Shown here in pieces: positions 31,245 to 41,889 of a DNA stretch of 64,000 nt; position 1 is the stretch's first letter, and each line of letters begins with the position of its first letter. Source of the DNA: Myotis daubentonii (Eukaryota; Chordata; Mammalia; Chiroptera; Vespertilionidae). The notes under the pieces were generated by a model that did not search any database, was not told the origin of the DNA, and worked only from the letters and a program-made list of their open reading frames with translations. The DNA lies in the NCBI RefSeq assembly GCF_963259705.1, contig NC_081861.1, positions 107,042,102 through 107,106,101 on the forward strand, written 5' to 3'. The position numbers were made by a program, and so were the translations under genes.

Positions 31245-32470
31245 TTAAGTTGCCTTTTTAAGAATTTGAAAAATGACCCAGATGGATGTTGGTTCTTCTT
31301 TGAATGTTTGGTAAAATTCACCAGTAAAGCCATCCAGTCCAGGACTTTTGTTTGATGGGAGTTTCTTGATTGCTGCTTTAATTTTATTAGTTGTAATCAG
31401 TCTACTCAGGTTTGCTGATTCTTCCTGATTTAATTTCAGCAGATTGTATGTTTCTAGCAATTTATCCATTTCACAAAATTCTCCAATTTGTTGGCATGAA
31501 GTTGTTTATAGTGTGTTCTTATAATATTTTGTATTTAAGGGAAATGTTGTATTTATTGAAAAGATTCTTGCTGATGTCATTGAATTCAAGGTGGACAAGA
31601 ATAAGCAGCCTCTGAATAGATAAGATCAAAACAGATGATGCCCTTCAGTGGTGGGTCCTCATGAATCTTCTTTCTAGAATCCTGCCATATCAACTCCAAT
31701 GACTCCAAGATTCTCTGTCTTTTTTTTTAAGTCCAAATTCCTGAGAGAATCTGCTCAATTAAAGTCTGATACTCAGTCCTAGCAAAATAAAAATGGAAAA
31801 CTAATTGCACATTTACAAATTAAAACACTGTACTAAGAATTTTATATGAAAAGTAGGTGCTTGTACATGTGGAGAGACTAAAGGGGTGGATTACAGGAGG
31901 CATTCTTAGGTTGACTACTTAGCTCACAATGAGCCCCCACTCCTCATGGAACTGCCACCAATCTTTTGTATTTCTGTGATGTCAGTTGTTATCTCACCTT
32001 TCATTTCTGATTTTATTTATTTGGGTCCTCTCTCTTATTTCTTGATGAGTCTGGCTAAATTTTCATCAATCATGTTTATTTTTTCAAAGGATCAATTCTT
32101 GATTTCATTGATCTTTTTGTTGCTTTTAGTCTCTATCTCATTTATTTCCATTCTGATCTTTATTATTTCCTTGCTTTTACTTACTCCGGGCTTTGTTTAT
32201 TCTTGTTCTAGTTATTGTAGGTGTAGGGGTAGATCATTTGAGAATTTTCTTACTTCTTGAGGTAGGCATGTCATGCTATAAAATTTCATCTTAGGGCTCC
32301 TTTCACTGTGTCCCATAGATTTGGGGTGGTTGTGTGTTCATTTTCTATTGTTTTCAGGTAATTTTTTCTTGATCTTATCATCATCCCATTCATTGTTTAG
32401 TAACATGCTATTTAGCCTCCCTCCATCTGTTTGAATGTTTTTGATGTTTTTTTAGTAGTTTTCAGAACTC
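31245..32470 (-). mobile_element. Old L1 ORF2 remnant, interrupted
   Basis: The minus frame 31245-31469 carries RT-finger sequence ([18 protein letters not shown]). The same ORF2 resumes at 31974 (antisense of the linker region, GTCCCATAGATTTGGGGTGG near 32310). A ~420-bp insertion with target duplication lies between. Frames are broken. Confidence 0.8.
31537..31959 (-). pseudogene. Candidate processed retrocopy of an unidentified transcript
   Basis: A 423-bp block interrupts L1 ORF2 and is flanked by AATATTTTGTATTT (31523-31536) and AATCTTTTGTATTT (31960-31973), a 14-bp duplication with one mismatch. On minus it ends with AATAAATACAACATTTCCCTT: a polyadenylation signal about 15 nt before the end, as in a cDNA copy. 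No poly(A) remains beyond two bases, and the 5' end looks truncated. I do not recognise the source; it reads like a 3'UTR, without a long frame. It could instead be an unfamiliar retroposon. Confidence 0.5.
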
Positions 32471-33149
32471 TTGACTATAGGAATTTTTACTACATTATTT
32501 TTTACACTAACAAAAATGGGAAGCATCTAAATATTCAGCAATAGTATTGTATTGGTTTGCATTCTTGGGAGCTTCCTGGGTAAAATCTGAAATCAGCCCT
32601 TATATATGGAGAGCAAGGAGAAACCACAGAAAGGGGTAGATGGCTCTAGATTGGTATGTGGAAGCTTTAAAAAGCAAGGTAACTTACAAGGCTTGTCTTG
32701 GACATTTGAAAGAGGATTGGATTTCTGCATCCACCAACCAGAATCTTAAAAGTTTATACAGAGGCTTTAACTGGGTTCAGTCATGTATTCAGTCCAGATG
32801 GTCTCAAGATCACCTTACTTTCTCAAGGCTATGTTCTTGGAATACCTCCAACTGTGGATGTAGTGAACAGATTATACATTCCAGGGGTGTGTGGAGACTC
32901 CAGGTTGCACATTATCCAGGTCCAGTTCATAGGGCTCAGGTGGTGATCACATCCTCTTGATTCCCTCTTCTAACATATAGACAATGATTAAATAAATTAT
33001 GGTATATACTTAATATAGAATTTTATGCAGCCAATAAAAACTATGCTTTTGAAGGGCAATAATTAATTGCATGAGCAAATTCTTATGATGATATGTTTGG
33101 TAAAATATTGTATATGTAATCCATCAAAATGTTGCTGAATATATGCATT
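32471..33149. other. Decayed L1 with an unassigned insertion
   Basis: 32500-32550 (GGGAAGCATCTAAATATTCA) and 32985-33060 (AATAAATTATGGTATATACT, TATGCAGCCAATAAAAACTA) look like two halves of sense L1. About 430 bp between them (32552-32985), including a 106-aa frame at 32640-32960 with no motif, is unassigned. Confidence 0.4.
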
Positions 33150-33162
33150 AAAAGCATTCTGG

Positions 33163-33382
33163 GGCCAAAGCCGGTTTGGCTCAGTGGATAGAGCGCAGGC
33201 CTGTGGACTGAAGGGTCCCAGGTTCGATTCCGGTCAAGGGCATGTACGTTGGTTGCGGGCACATCCCCAGTAGGAGATGTGCGGGAGGCAGCTGATCGAT
33301 GTTTCTCTCTCATCAATGTTTCTAACTCTCTATCTCTCTCCCTTCCTCTCTGTAAAAAATCAATAAAATATATTTTTTTTAA
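33163..33382 (+). mobile_element. Young VES-type SINE with 13-bp TSD
   Basis: Head GCCGGTTTGGCTCAGTGG, B-box GGTTCGATTCC, body with GCAGCTGATCGATG and tail AATCAATAAAATATATTT. AAAAGCATTCTGG flanks it at 33150-33162 and 33383-33395. Promoter boxes are intact. Confidence 0.95.
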
Positions 33383-33429
33383 AAAAGCATTCTGGAATTA
33401 AATAACCCAAAATGTCACTAGTTACTTTT

Positions 33430-33616
33430 TTTGAATTGATTTTAGAGAGAGTAAGGAAGAGAAAGAGAAAGAGAAATGGATTGGTTGCCTCCTGCACACA
33501 GCCTGACCGGGATCAAACCCACAACCTTTGTTTGTGCCCTGACCAGGAATCAAACTTGCCACATTTTGGTGCATGGGATGACACTCCAAGTAACTCAGTC
33601 ACACCAGACAGGGCTA
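33430..33616 (-). mobile_element. Older tRNA-derived SINE (VES-like)
   Basis: Minus head AGCCCTGTCTGGTGTGACTG with degraded B-box, GCCTCCTGCACACA block and a CTCTCTCTAAAATCAATT tail at the left. Diverged. Confidence 0.7.
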
Positions 33617-33861
33617 GTTATTACTTTAGACAATGAGTTATAGATGAATCTATTTTTTCTCTTCTGTTCTTCTAAAATGTTTATAATGAATAGGTATCAA
33701 GTTTATTATGAAAAAAATTATAAAAATGTCCATGTATCATTAATTAAAGCATTAAATATGGACTATTAATTATCCATATCTTAATCTACCTATGTTGATT
33801 GAAACTCAGCAGCATGTTCCGGGTAATGTAGAGGCCAAACTAGCTAGGGCCATAGTTCTAG

Positions 33862-34420
33862 TAGTGTTTTCAAACTTCACTGTTCTTTTTGGTTTTGTTT
33901 GTTTGTGGCATGTAATTTATTTATTTATTTATTTTTCTTTATTGGTAAATACATTACATATGTATCCTTATCCTCTTATTGCCCCCCACTCATGCCCTCA
34001 CCCCCCCTGTTGTCTGTGCCCATTAGTTAGGCTTATATGCATGCATACAAGTCCTTTGCTTGATCTCTCCCCTATATTTCCACCCTCCCCTCCCTTCCCT
34101 CTGAGGTTTGATGGTCTGATCAAGGCTTCTCTGTCTGTGGATCTGTTTTTGTTCATCAGTTTATGTTGTTCATTATATTTCACAAATAAGTGAGATCATG
34201 TGATATTTATCTTTCTCTGACTGGCTTATTTCACTTAGCATTATGCTCTCCAGCTCCATCCATGTTGTTGCAAATCACTGTTCTTTTTGAATCATCTGGG
34301 TTTCTGGTTAAGATGCAGATTCTGATTCAGTAGATCTTGGATGGTCCCAGACATGCTGCATTTCCAGCAAGCTACCAAGTGATCCTGATGCTAGTGGTCA
34401 AATCTTTGAGTTGTCAAATG
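33862..34420 (+). mobile_element. MER5A-type hAT-Charlie MITE, split by an L1 insertion
   Basis: Left part 33862-33891 (TAGTGTTTTCAAACTTCACT) and right part 34275-34420 (ATCATCTGGG, TTCTGATTCAGTAGATCTTG, GCATTTCCAGCAAGCTACCA, AGTGATCCTGATGCTAGTGG) match MER5A in order. A 5'-truncated L1 occupies 33892-34274. Ancient, mammal-wide. Confidence 0.75.
33892..34274 (-). mobile_element. 5'-truncated L1 3' end with 15-bp TSD
   Basis: Antisense L1 3'UTR (ATTACATATGTATCCTTATC, GCTTATATGCATGCATACAA) and the last ORF2 codons, ending near CTCCAGCTCCATCCATG. TCACTGTTCTTTTTG flanks it perfectly at 33877-33891 and 34275-34289. The tail side carries a (TTTA)n run. Inserted in MER5A. Confidence 0.9.
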
Positions 34421-34639
34421 TTTCTTTGTCAAAAAGCTAGTTGTTTATATCTCTCTTATTCCTAATGGAATATAAATACTTTAGGAACATGGACTATGGG
34501 TCATTCATCTAGTATACAATCCCGTATGACCTAGTTTAATTTTATGTGCACTATATATATTCATTACATATTTATGGAATTGAACTTAATTGAATGTGAG
34601 GTTAAAATACGTTTAATGAATTTATAAATCCTCAAAGAT

Positions 34640-34760
34640 GTAGTGGGAAAAGCACTGGCTTTTGCACAAAGCAGATCTAGGTTTGAGCACTTGTTTTGTC
34701 ACTTATTTGCTGAATGATGTTTGGAAAAACAGTTTAGTTTCTGTTAATATTACAAAGATT
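34640..34760 (+). mobile_element. MIR SINE fragment
   Basis: TAGTGGGAAAAGCACTGGCTTTTGCA, then CAGATCTAGGTTTGAGCACT, TGTCACTTATTTGCTGAATG: the tRNA-to-core part of MIR, diverged. Confidence 0.6.
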
Positions 34761-35134
34761 ATGTCTAATTTGATGTCTGTTAACCCCTTAACTCTAATAT
34801 ATATAATGATCCTTCCTAGTGGCTAAATACAATAATCTTTATTTTATATTTTTATGGAAAAAATTCCCTCTACTTGCTTCTCTTTACCAATCTCTTTTGC
34901 AATATTTAGACAGATAAATTAAAAATAATTGTTGTTGAAAAAATGAAACATTCTATGCTTTTGATTTTGGCATATTTACTCACCAATATATTTAAATTTC
35001 CTAACCATCAGAAAGCAGAGCTGCTACTTTTCTTGAAATGGAAAATGTGGTTACAATATGATGTAAATATAATTCTCAAATAGGTTTTTGAAAATTAAAT
35101 CAACATTAGGTTTCAATCTATAGTGGTGTTTTAC

Positions 35135-35330
35135 ATGTATTATTTGTATTTAATCCTTACAACTCAGCAGTGATGTAAGCACTATTATTATTCATTAAAT
35201 AAATGTATAAATTGATACTAGAGATATGAATCAGTTTGCTTATAGTGACTGATTCACAAAGTAGGGGAGAATGCAAATTCAGAACCTCTGATTGGAGTAT
35301 GTTTTCTTAACTACTATGTTTTACCATCAT
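35135..35330 (+). mobile_element. MIR SINE fragment
   Basis: TTTAATCCTTACAACTCAGC, GTAAGCACTATTATTATTCA, then a decayed GAGGAAACTGAGGC region and AGAATGCAAATTCAGAACCT follow the MIR order. Confidence 0.55.
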
Positions 35331-35450
35331 GTTGGATTGGCCAATGCTTTGAAGTAAATATTAAGTATTTATACATGGAGAACTTTAACAGCTAATTAGT
35401 GATATCACTCTTTCAAGAGTATAGAGAATTAAGTAAAAAGTATAGTTAAT

Positions 35451-35657
35451 GCCAAAACCGGTTTGGCTCAGTGGATAAAGCGTCGGCTTGAGGACTGAAA
35501 GGTCCCAGGTTCGATTCTGGTCAAGGGCATGTGCCTGGGTTGTGGGCACATCCCCCTGGGGGATGTGCAGGAGGCAGCTGATCGATGTTTCTCTCTCATC
35601 GATGTTTCTAACTATCTCTCTCCCTTCCTCTCTGTAAAAAATCAATAAAATATATAA
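35451..35657 (+). mobile_element. Young VES-type SINE with ~15-bp TSD
   Basis: Head GCCAAAACCGGTTTGGCTCA, A-box GGCTCAGTGG, B-box GGTTCGATTC, tail AATCAATAAAATATAT. AAAAGTATAGTTAAT flanks both sides (ending at 35450; starting ~35658). Confidence 0.94.
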
Positions 35658-35689
35658 AAAAAGTATAGTTAATTTAAAAAAAACAGCAT

Positions 35690-36000
35690 AATTTTTTTGG
35701 AATTATAACTCTGTTAAAAATGTTTTTTGTTTCTTTTAATTCACTTTCCTCTGATACCTTTTAGTTAAGTCTCTCACACTGTTTAATATTCAGGTGGTAT
35801 AATATGTTTAGGCTAGGATAAGACTTCTCCATTATAGAAAATTGAAGCACCTTAGTTTAATAACACCTCAATTAACTTGAATCCACCTTTCTGGAATTCT
35901 TAGCTCAGTACAAAGTTTTATTTATTATATTTTCCTTCTCTCTACTACTAAAGATAGACAACTCAAAAGAAATAAAAAACTTCAAGAAAAGAAAAATTAC
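35690..36000. other. AT-rich sequence, nothing recognised
   Basis: About 310 bp of AT-rich single-copy-looking DNA. Confidence 0.4.
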
Positions 36001-36234
36001 CAATTCTGATTACAAGTCCATTAGATATATGCTTTGCAAATATACTTTCCCAGTCTGTAGCATGTCTTTTCTATATATTGTTTCTTTTGAAAAAAAGGTT
36101 TTAAATTTGCTAAAGTCTAATTTATCATTTAAAAATTTTTGTTGATTATTCTTTTTGCGTTATATGTTAATAACCTTTGCCTAACACAGGATTATAAAGA
36201 TTTTCTCCTATATTTTCTTCTGGAAATTTTATAA

Positions 36235-36237
<3 letters not shown>

Positions 36238-36286
<49 letters not shown>
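36238..36286. repeat. (TA)n microsatellite
   Basis: About 24 TA units directly beside the 3' end of a Helitron, whose A|T target preference suits such a site. Confidence 0.95.
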
Positions 36287-36291
<5 letters not shown>

Positions 36292-36752
36292 GGCCCAGTG
36301 CACAAAAATTTGTGCACTCCGTGGGGTGGGCGTCCCTCACTCCACCTGTGCCCTCTCGCAGTCTGAGACCCCTAGGGGGTGACCACTTGCTGGCTTAGGC
36401 CTGCTCCCTGGGGGATTGGGCCTAAGATGCCAATCAGACATCCCTCTGGCAGCCCAGCAGCCCTCAGGGGATGTCCACTTGCCAGCGGGGAGCAGACCTA
36501 AGCTGCAGTCAGACATCCTTAGCGCTGCTGAGGAGGCAGGAGAGGCTCCCACCACGACTGCTGTACTGGCAGCCATCAGCCTGGCTTGAGGTTGAGCAGA
36601 GCTCCCCCCTGTGAGAGCGCCCTGACCACCAGAGGGCAGCTCCTGCAATGAGCGTCTGCCCCCTGGTGGTCAGTGTGCATCATAGTTACCAGTCATTCCC
36701 AGTCTTTCTGCTGTTAGGGTCAGTTTGCATATTACCCTTTTACTATATAGGA
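36287..36752 (-). mobile_element. HeliBat-type non-autonomous Helitron
   Basis: On minus it starts TCCTATATAGTAAAAGGG at 36752 after A and ends at 36287 with CTAA, a decayed CTAG. The palindrome GTGCACAAAAATTTGTGCAC at 36298-36317 is the 3' hairpin. The GACCACCAGAGGGCAGCTCC/CCCCTGGTGG inverted blocks at 36625-36670 also occur in the HeliBat at 3208-3579. 466 bp, non-coding. Confidence 0.88.
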
Positions 36753-36975
36753 TAGAGGCCTGGTGCACGGGAGGGGGCCGGCTGGTTTGGCCTGAAGGGT
36801 GATCCGGATCAGGGTGGGGGTCCCGCTTGGGTGCCTGGCCAGCCTGAGTGAGGGGCTGATGGCTGTTTGCAGTTGGTCGCACCCCCTTCAGGGTGGGGGT
36901 CCCCACTGGGGTGTCTGGCCAGCCTCATGTGCCCCCCTTTCGCTCCCTCACTGACTCACATTCTCTTCCTCATTG
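36753..36975 (-). mobile_element. Second Helitron fragment abutting the first
   Basis: Begins at its 3' end with the complement of GGCCTCTA (AGAGGCCTGGTGCACGG on plus), then GGCCGGCTGGTTTGGCC and two CAGGGTGGGGGTCC blocks, a tandem segment typical of longer bat Helitrons. The 5' part is missing or unrecognisable after ~36975. Arranged head-to-tail with 36287-36752. Confidence 0.7.
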
Positions 36976-38342
36976 CTGTCCCATCATCCACCATGGTATC
37001 CTCTTGAATTTTTTATAATAGTTTGAGAAGGATAAATTTTTTTATTACTACTTCAATTTAATTAGTTGTAATCCATCTATTCCGGTTTTCTAATTATTCC
37101 TGATTCAGTTTTGGAAGATTATCTGTTCCCAGGAATTTATACATTTCATCCAGATTGTCGAAATATTTGGTGTATAATTGTTCATAATACTTTCTTAGAA
37201 TTCTTTGAATTTATGTATTGTCAGTTGTTACTTCTCTTTAATTTCTGATTTTATTTATATGGGGATTCTCTCTTTTTTATGATTAGTCTGGTTAAAGTTT
37301 TGTCAATCTTCATTTTCTTTTCAAATAATCTGATCTTGGTTTCATTGACGTGTTTTATTATTTAGACTCTTATTTATTTCTTCTTTGTTCTTTATTATTT
37401 TTTTCTATTCACTTTGGGCCTTTTGTTGTTCTTTTTCTAGTTTCTTTTGGTGTCAACTCTCTTTCTGTTGTTGGTTTTAAGATTCTCTTTGTCTTTAACC
37501 TTTGCCATTTTACTTATGAGATTTTTCTTGCTTTTTCAGGTAGTCCGGTATTGCTATGAATTTCCCTCTTGGGACTGCTTTTGCTGTGTCCCATAAGTTT
37601 TGGGTTCTAGTGTCCACATTTTCAAGTGATCTTTTAAATTTCTTCCTCCATCTCATTGTTAACAGATTAATTTTTAAATAACATGTTACTTAGCCTTCAA
37701 GTGTTTGTGTTTTTTTCTATTTTTTTTAGTATGATTAATTTCTAGTTTCATACCATTATGAACAGAGAAGATGCTAGATATTATATCAATCTTCCTTAAT
37801 TTATTGATCCTTGTTTTTGTCCTAGCATATGGTCTCTCTGAGAAAATGTTCCACAAGCACTTAAAAAGAATGTATATTCTGCTACTTTTTGTTTGACATG
37901 CTCTGAAGATAACAGTTAAATCCATGTGATCTAGAGTGTCATATAAGGCCATTCTTTTCTTGTTGATTTTCTGTCTGGAAGATCAATTTCTTGATTTCAA
38001 CAGGGTGTTAACATTCTCTACTCTGTCTGTATTCCTGTTATTCTCTCTCTTTATGTCCATCTGGATTTGCTTTATATATTTAGGTGTTCTTATGTTGGGT
38101 GAATAAATGTTTATAAGAGCATTATCCTCAAGTTGAAGTGCTCTCTTTAAAATTGTGTAGTGTTTTTCCTTGTCTTTTATTATAGCCTTTGTTTTAAAAA
38201 TTTTTGTGTCTGATATAAGTACTGCTACCCAATGTTGTTTGTTTTTTTTTTAGTTTCCATTTACATATTATCTTGTTGATTTGCTGATGGTAGTCATGTT
38301 CAGCTACTCTTTAGTTGGTTATTTAGGTTGATTGTTCTATAT

Positions 38343-38577
38343 CAGTGATGGTGAGCCTATGACAAGTGTGTCAGAGGTGACACTCGAACTCATTTTTTTG
38401 GTTGATTTTTCTCTGTTAAATGGCATTTAAATATATGCAATAAATATCAAAAATATAAGTCTTTGTTTTACTATGGTTGCAAATATCAAAAAAATTCTAT
38501 ATGTGACATGGCACCAGAGTTAAGTTAGGGTTTTTCAAAATGCTGACACGCCAAGCTCAAAAGGTTCACCATCACTG
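38343..38577 (+). mobile_element. hAT MITE, 235 bp
   Basis: Ends CAGTGATGGTGAGCCT and (reverse) CAGTGATGGTGAACCT, a near-perfect 16-bp inverted repeat. Target duplications TTCTATAT (38335-38342) and TTCTATAC (38578-38585) agree at 7 of 8. The interior has GACAAGTGTGTCAGAGGTGA. Different family from the 216-bp pair and from SPIN. Confidence 0.9.
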
Positions 38578-40977
38578 TTCTATACTTTAGTTTTAATTTT
38601 AGTTTGGTTCTGGGAGAAAATAAGTGGACCTTCCATCTACTCTGCCACCATCTTTTATCCATTGGGATTGTTTTCTTAATTTCTCTTTCTGATAGCATTA
38701 TTGGTGAATAAAATTGAAACAGATTTCTGTATATTGATTCTGTGCCATGAAAACTTACTAAGGAAATTGTAGGGTTATCTATATGTAGTATAATTTCATC
38801 TGCATATAGTAAGAGTTTTAGTACCGTCTTTCCAATTAGGATGGCTTTTATATATTTTTCTTGCTGTGGATAATATTTTTAATCCTATCTTGAATAGAAG
38901 TGGTGACAATGGGATCCTTGTGTTGTTGCTGATCTTAGAAGAGAAGCTTTTAGCTTTTCACCATTGAGTATATTAGCTGTGTGTTTTTCATATATAGCCT
39001 TAAATATATTGAGGTATGTTTCTTGAATACTTAATTTGGTGAAAGTTTTTATCACAAAATGACATGGAATTTTATCAGTATTTTCTGTATCTATTTAGAT
39101 GATTATATGATTTTATCTCTAATTTTGTTAATGTAATGTATTATGGTTATTTATTTACAGATGTTGAACCATCGTTGCATCCCTAGGACAAATTTCACTT
39201 GATCACAGTGTATAATCCTTTTAATGTCTTTTTAATCCTGTTTGCTAATATTTTGTGGACAATTTGACTATCTTTATCAAGGATACTGGCTTTAATTTTC
39301 TTTTCTTGTAATGTGTTTTGTTTTGATATCAGGTAAATGCTGACTTTATACAATGTGTTTGGAAGTATCCCTTTCTCTTTAATTTTTTGAGATAGTCAGA
39401 AAGGTATTAATTCTTCTTTAAATGTTTGGTACAATTCACATTTGAAGCTCTCTGGTCCCTTACATTTTTCTTTTGGTAGTTTTTTGTTACTGCTTATATT
39501 TCATTGCTAGTAATTGTTCTTTACATTTTATATTTCTTCCTGGCTCAGTCTTGGAAGGTTATATGCTTCTATAAATTTATTTATTTCTTCTAGATTGTCA
39601 AATTTTTGGCAAATATTTGTTTGTAGTATTCTTTAATAGATTCTTTGTATTTCTATGGTGTCACTTTTAATTTCTCTTTCATTCATGATTTTGTTTATTT
39701 GAGCACTCTGTTTTACTTCACGAGTTTGACTAATGGTTTGTTAGTTTCATTTATTTTTTAAATGACCACCTCTTAATTCCATTTATCATTAATGTTATTT
39801 TTTAAAGTTATGTTTTACTTATTTCCATTTTAATTTTAATTATATCTTCTCTGTTTTCTTTGGATTTTGTTTGCCATTTTTTAGTAGGCCTTTAGAATGT
39901 TTGTTTTGGATTTTTTGGAGGGTAGGCCTGTATAGCCATGAACTACTTTTGCTGAATCCCATACATTTTCAAATGTTGTGTTTTCATTTTCACTAGTTTC
40001 AGGGCAATTTTTGATTTCCAATTTATTTTCTTTTTGACTTATTTGTTGTGTAGTAACATGATATTTATCTCCATGTGTGTGGGGTTTTTTAAATTTTTCT
40101 TATTATAGTTGATTTCTAATTTCATGTTATTGTGTTCAGAAAATATGCTTGATATGATTTCAAACTTCATGAATTTATTAAGGCTTATTTTGTGGCCTAA
40201 TATGGCATCTATCCTGCAGAATATTATATGTGCCCTTAAACATTTATATTCTGTAGTTTTTAGAGGAAATTTTGCAATTAATATCTATTAGTTGATATGA
40301 CCTAGTGTGACATTTAAGCCCATTATTTTCTTATTAATATATTATGTGGATGATCTGTCCATTGTGTTAATGAAAAACTTTTGGCCTTTATGTTCATTAA
40401 TATTTGATTTATGTATTTAGGTGCTCCTATGTTGGGAGTGTAGGTATTTATGATTGTGCTATCCTGTTCTTGTATTGACACCTTCACAATTATATAATGT
40501 TCATCTTTGCCCTTTTTTTTACATTTTTCTTATAAAGTTTATTTTGTCTGATATGAATATTGCTATCCCAGCTGATTTCTGTTTCTATTTCATGGAATAT
40601 GTTTAACCATCTGTTCACTTTCTGTTTGTATGTGTGTCTCAATTTGAAGTGATTTTCTTATAAGCAGAGTATAGATCAATTATGTGTATTAATCAATTAA
40701 GCCACCATGTGTATTTTTTTGAATTGAGACATTGAATTCATTTATGTTTAAATTGATAATTGATATGTCCTTAATGCCACGTTTTTTATTCTCTTTTCTT
40801 TCCTTTTTTTTTTTTTTTGGTTGTTTTTGTAGTTTGCCTCTGTTCCATTCTTTTCTCTTGATCTCTTTCTGAGTGGTTTGCTGTTTTTCTTTAGTTTTTG
40901 TTTGGGTCCCTTTCTTTTTAATCTTTCTGTATCTTTCATAGGTTTTTTCTTTTTGATTATCTTGAAGTTATGTATTG

Positions 40978-41015
40978 TTTAATATATTTTTATTGATATC
41001 AGAGAGGAAGGAAAA

Positions 41016-41051
<36 letters not shown>

Positions 41052-41127
41052 TCAATGTTGAGAGGCAATCATTGATCAGCTGCCTCCTATACACACCACA
41101 CTGGTGATCAAGCCTGCAACCTTAACA
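40978..41127 (-). mobile_element. VES-type SINE, head missing
   Basis: Tail AATCAATAAAAATATATT complement at the left, (GA)n expansion at 41019-41047, body blocks CAGCTGCCTCCTATACAC and CACTGGTGATCAAGCC, then the sequence stops near 41127 before the tRNA head. Thus 5'-truncated. Confidence 0.82.
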
Positions 41128-41889
41128 TGTGCACACCTAGCTGTTTTCCTGTTGTTTTCCTAGTTACATACCTAGTTGTTTTCCTGTTGCTTCATAAAAA
41201 TATGTCTCTTTTTTAAAATTTGCAGTTTTAATTACAGTATGTCTCAGTGTGGGTCTTTTTTTTTTATCTTGTTTAGAACTCTTTATGCTTCCTAGGACTA
41301 GATGCCTGTTTCCCTTTCCAGGTAGATAAAAATTTCAGCCATTATTTCTTCAAGTAATTATTTGTTGTTGTTGTTGTTGTTCCTTTTTTCCTCTTCCTTC
41401 TAGGATCCCTATAATGTGAATGTTTATGTGCTAGATGTTGTCCTATAGGTTCCATAACCCATCTTCATTTTAAAATTATTTTTGCTAGTCTGGTTGCTTA
41501 ATTTCCACTATTCCATCTTCTAGTTTACTTATCAATTCTTATGTATTAACTAATCTGCTGTTGTTTTATTTTACTGGTGTATTTTTTATTTTAGTTATTG
41601 TATTCTGTGCTCTTCTTGATTCTTTATTATGTTTCTCGAAATTTCCCTTAGGTACTCAATTCCATTCTCAGGTTTGGTTAGCATCCTTATGACATTTTTT
41701 ATGTCTTTATCAGGAAAATTACTTATTTCTGTTTAATTAGTGTGTTCCCCCTGGGGATTTTCCTTTTTCCTTTACTTGAGACATAGTCTTATGTCTTTTC
41801 ACTTTTTTTACTTTCTATATTTGTTTATAGGAATTAGAAAAAATGGTTATATCTCCACATGTTGAAAATGTGGCATTGTATATAAGTGA

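Larger units (their letters stand above)
34421..35434. other. Unassigned sequence with two MIR fragments
   Basis: Apart from the MIR-like pieces listed separately, no repeat family or gene is recognised. Confidence 0.5.
36000..38640 (-). mobile_element. Old L1 ORF2 remnant, interrupted by Helitrons and a hAT
   Basis: Antisense ORF2 at 36010-36235 (TTTGCAAATATACTTTCCCA, AAATTTGCTAAAGTCTAATT) and 37010-38340 (TTCATTGACGTGTTTTATTA, TCCCATAAGTTTTGGGTTCT). Two Helitrons and a TA tract fill 36238-36975; a hAT MITE sits at 38343-38577. It ends near CTCTGCCACCATCTTTT at ~38640, which resembles an L1 5' terminus. All frames are broken. Confidence 0.72.

Noticed and set aside
32640..32960. 106-codon plus frame as a possible gene
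   Set aside because: No recognisable motif, atypical composition, and it is flanked by two halves of an L1; better viewed as an unassigned insertion.
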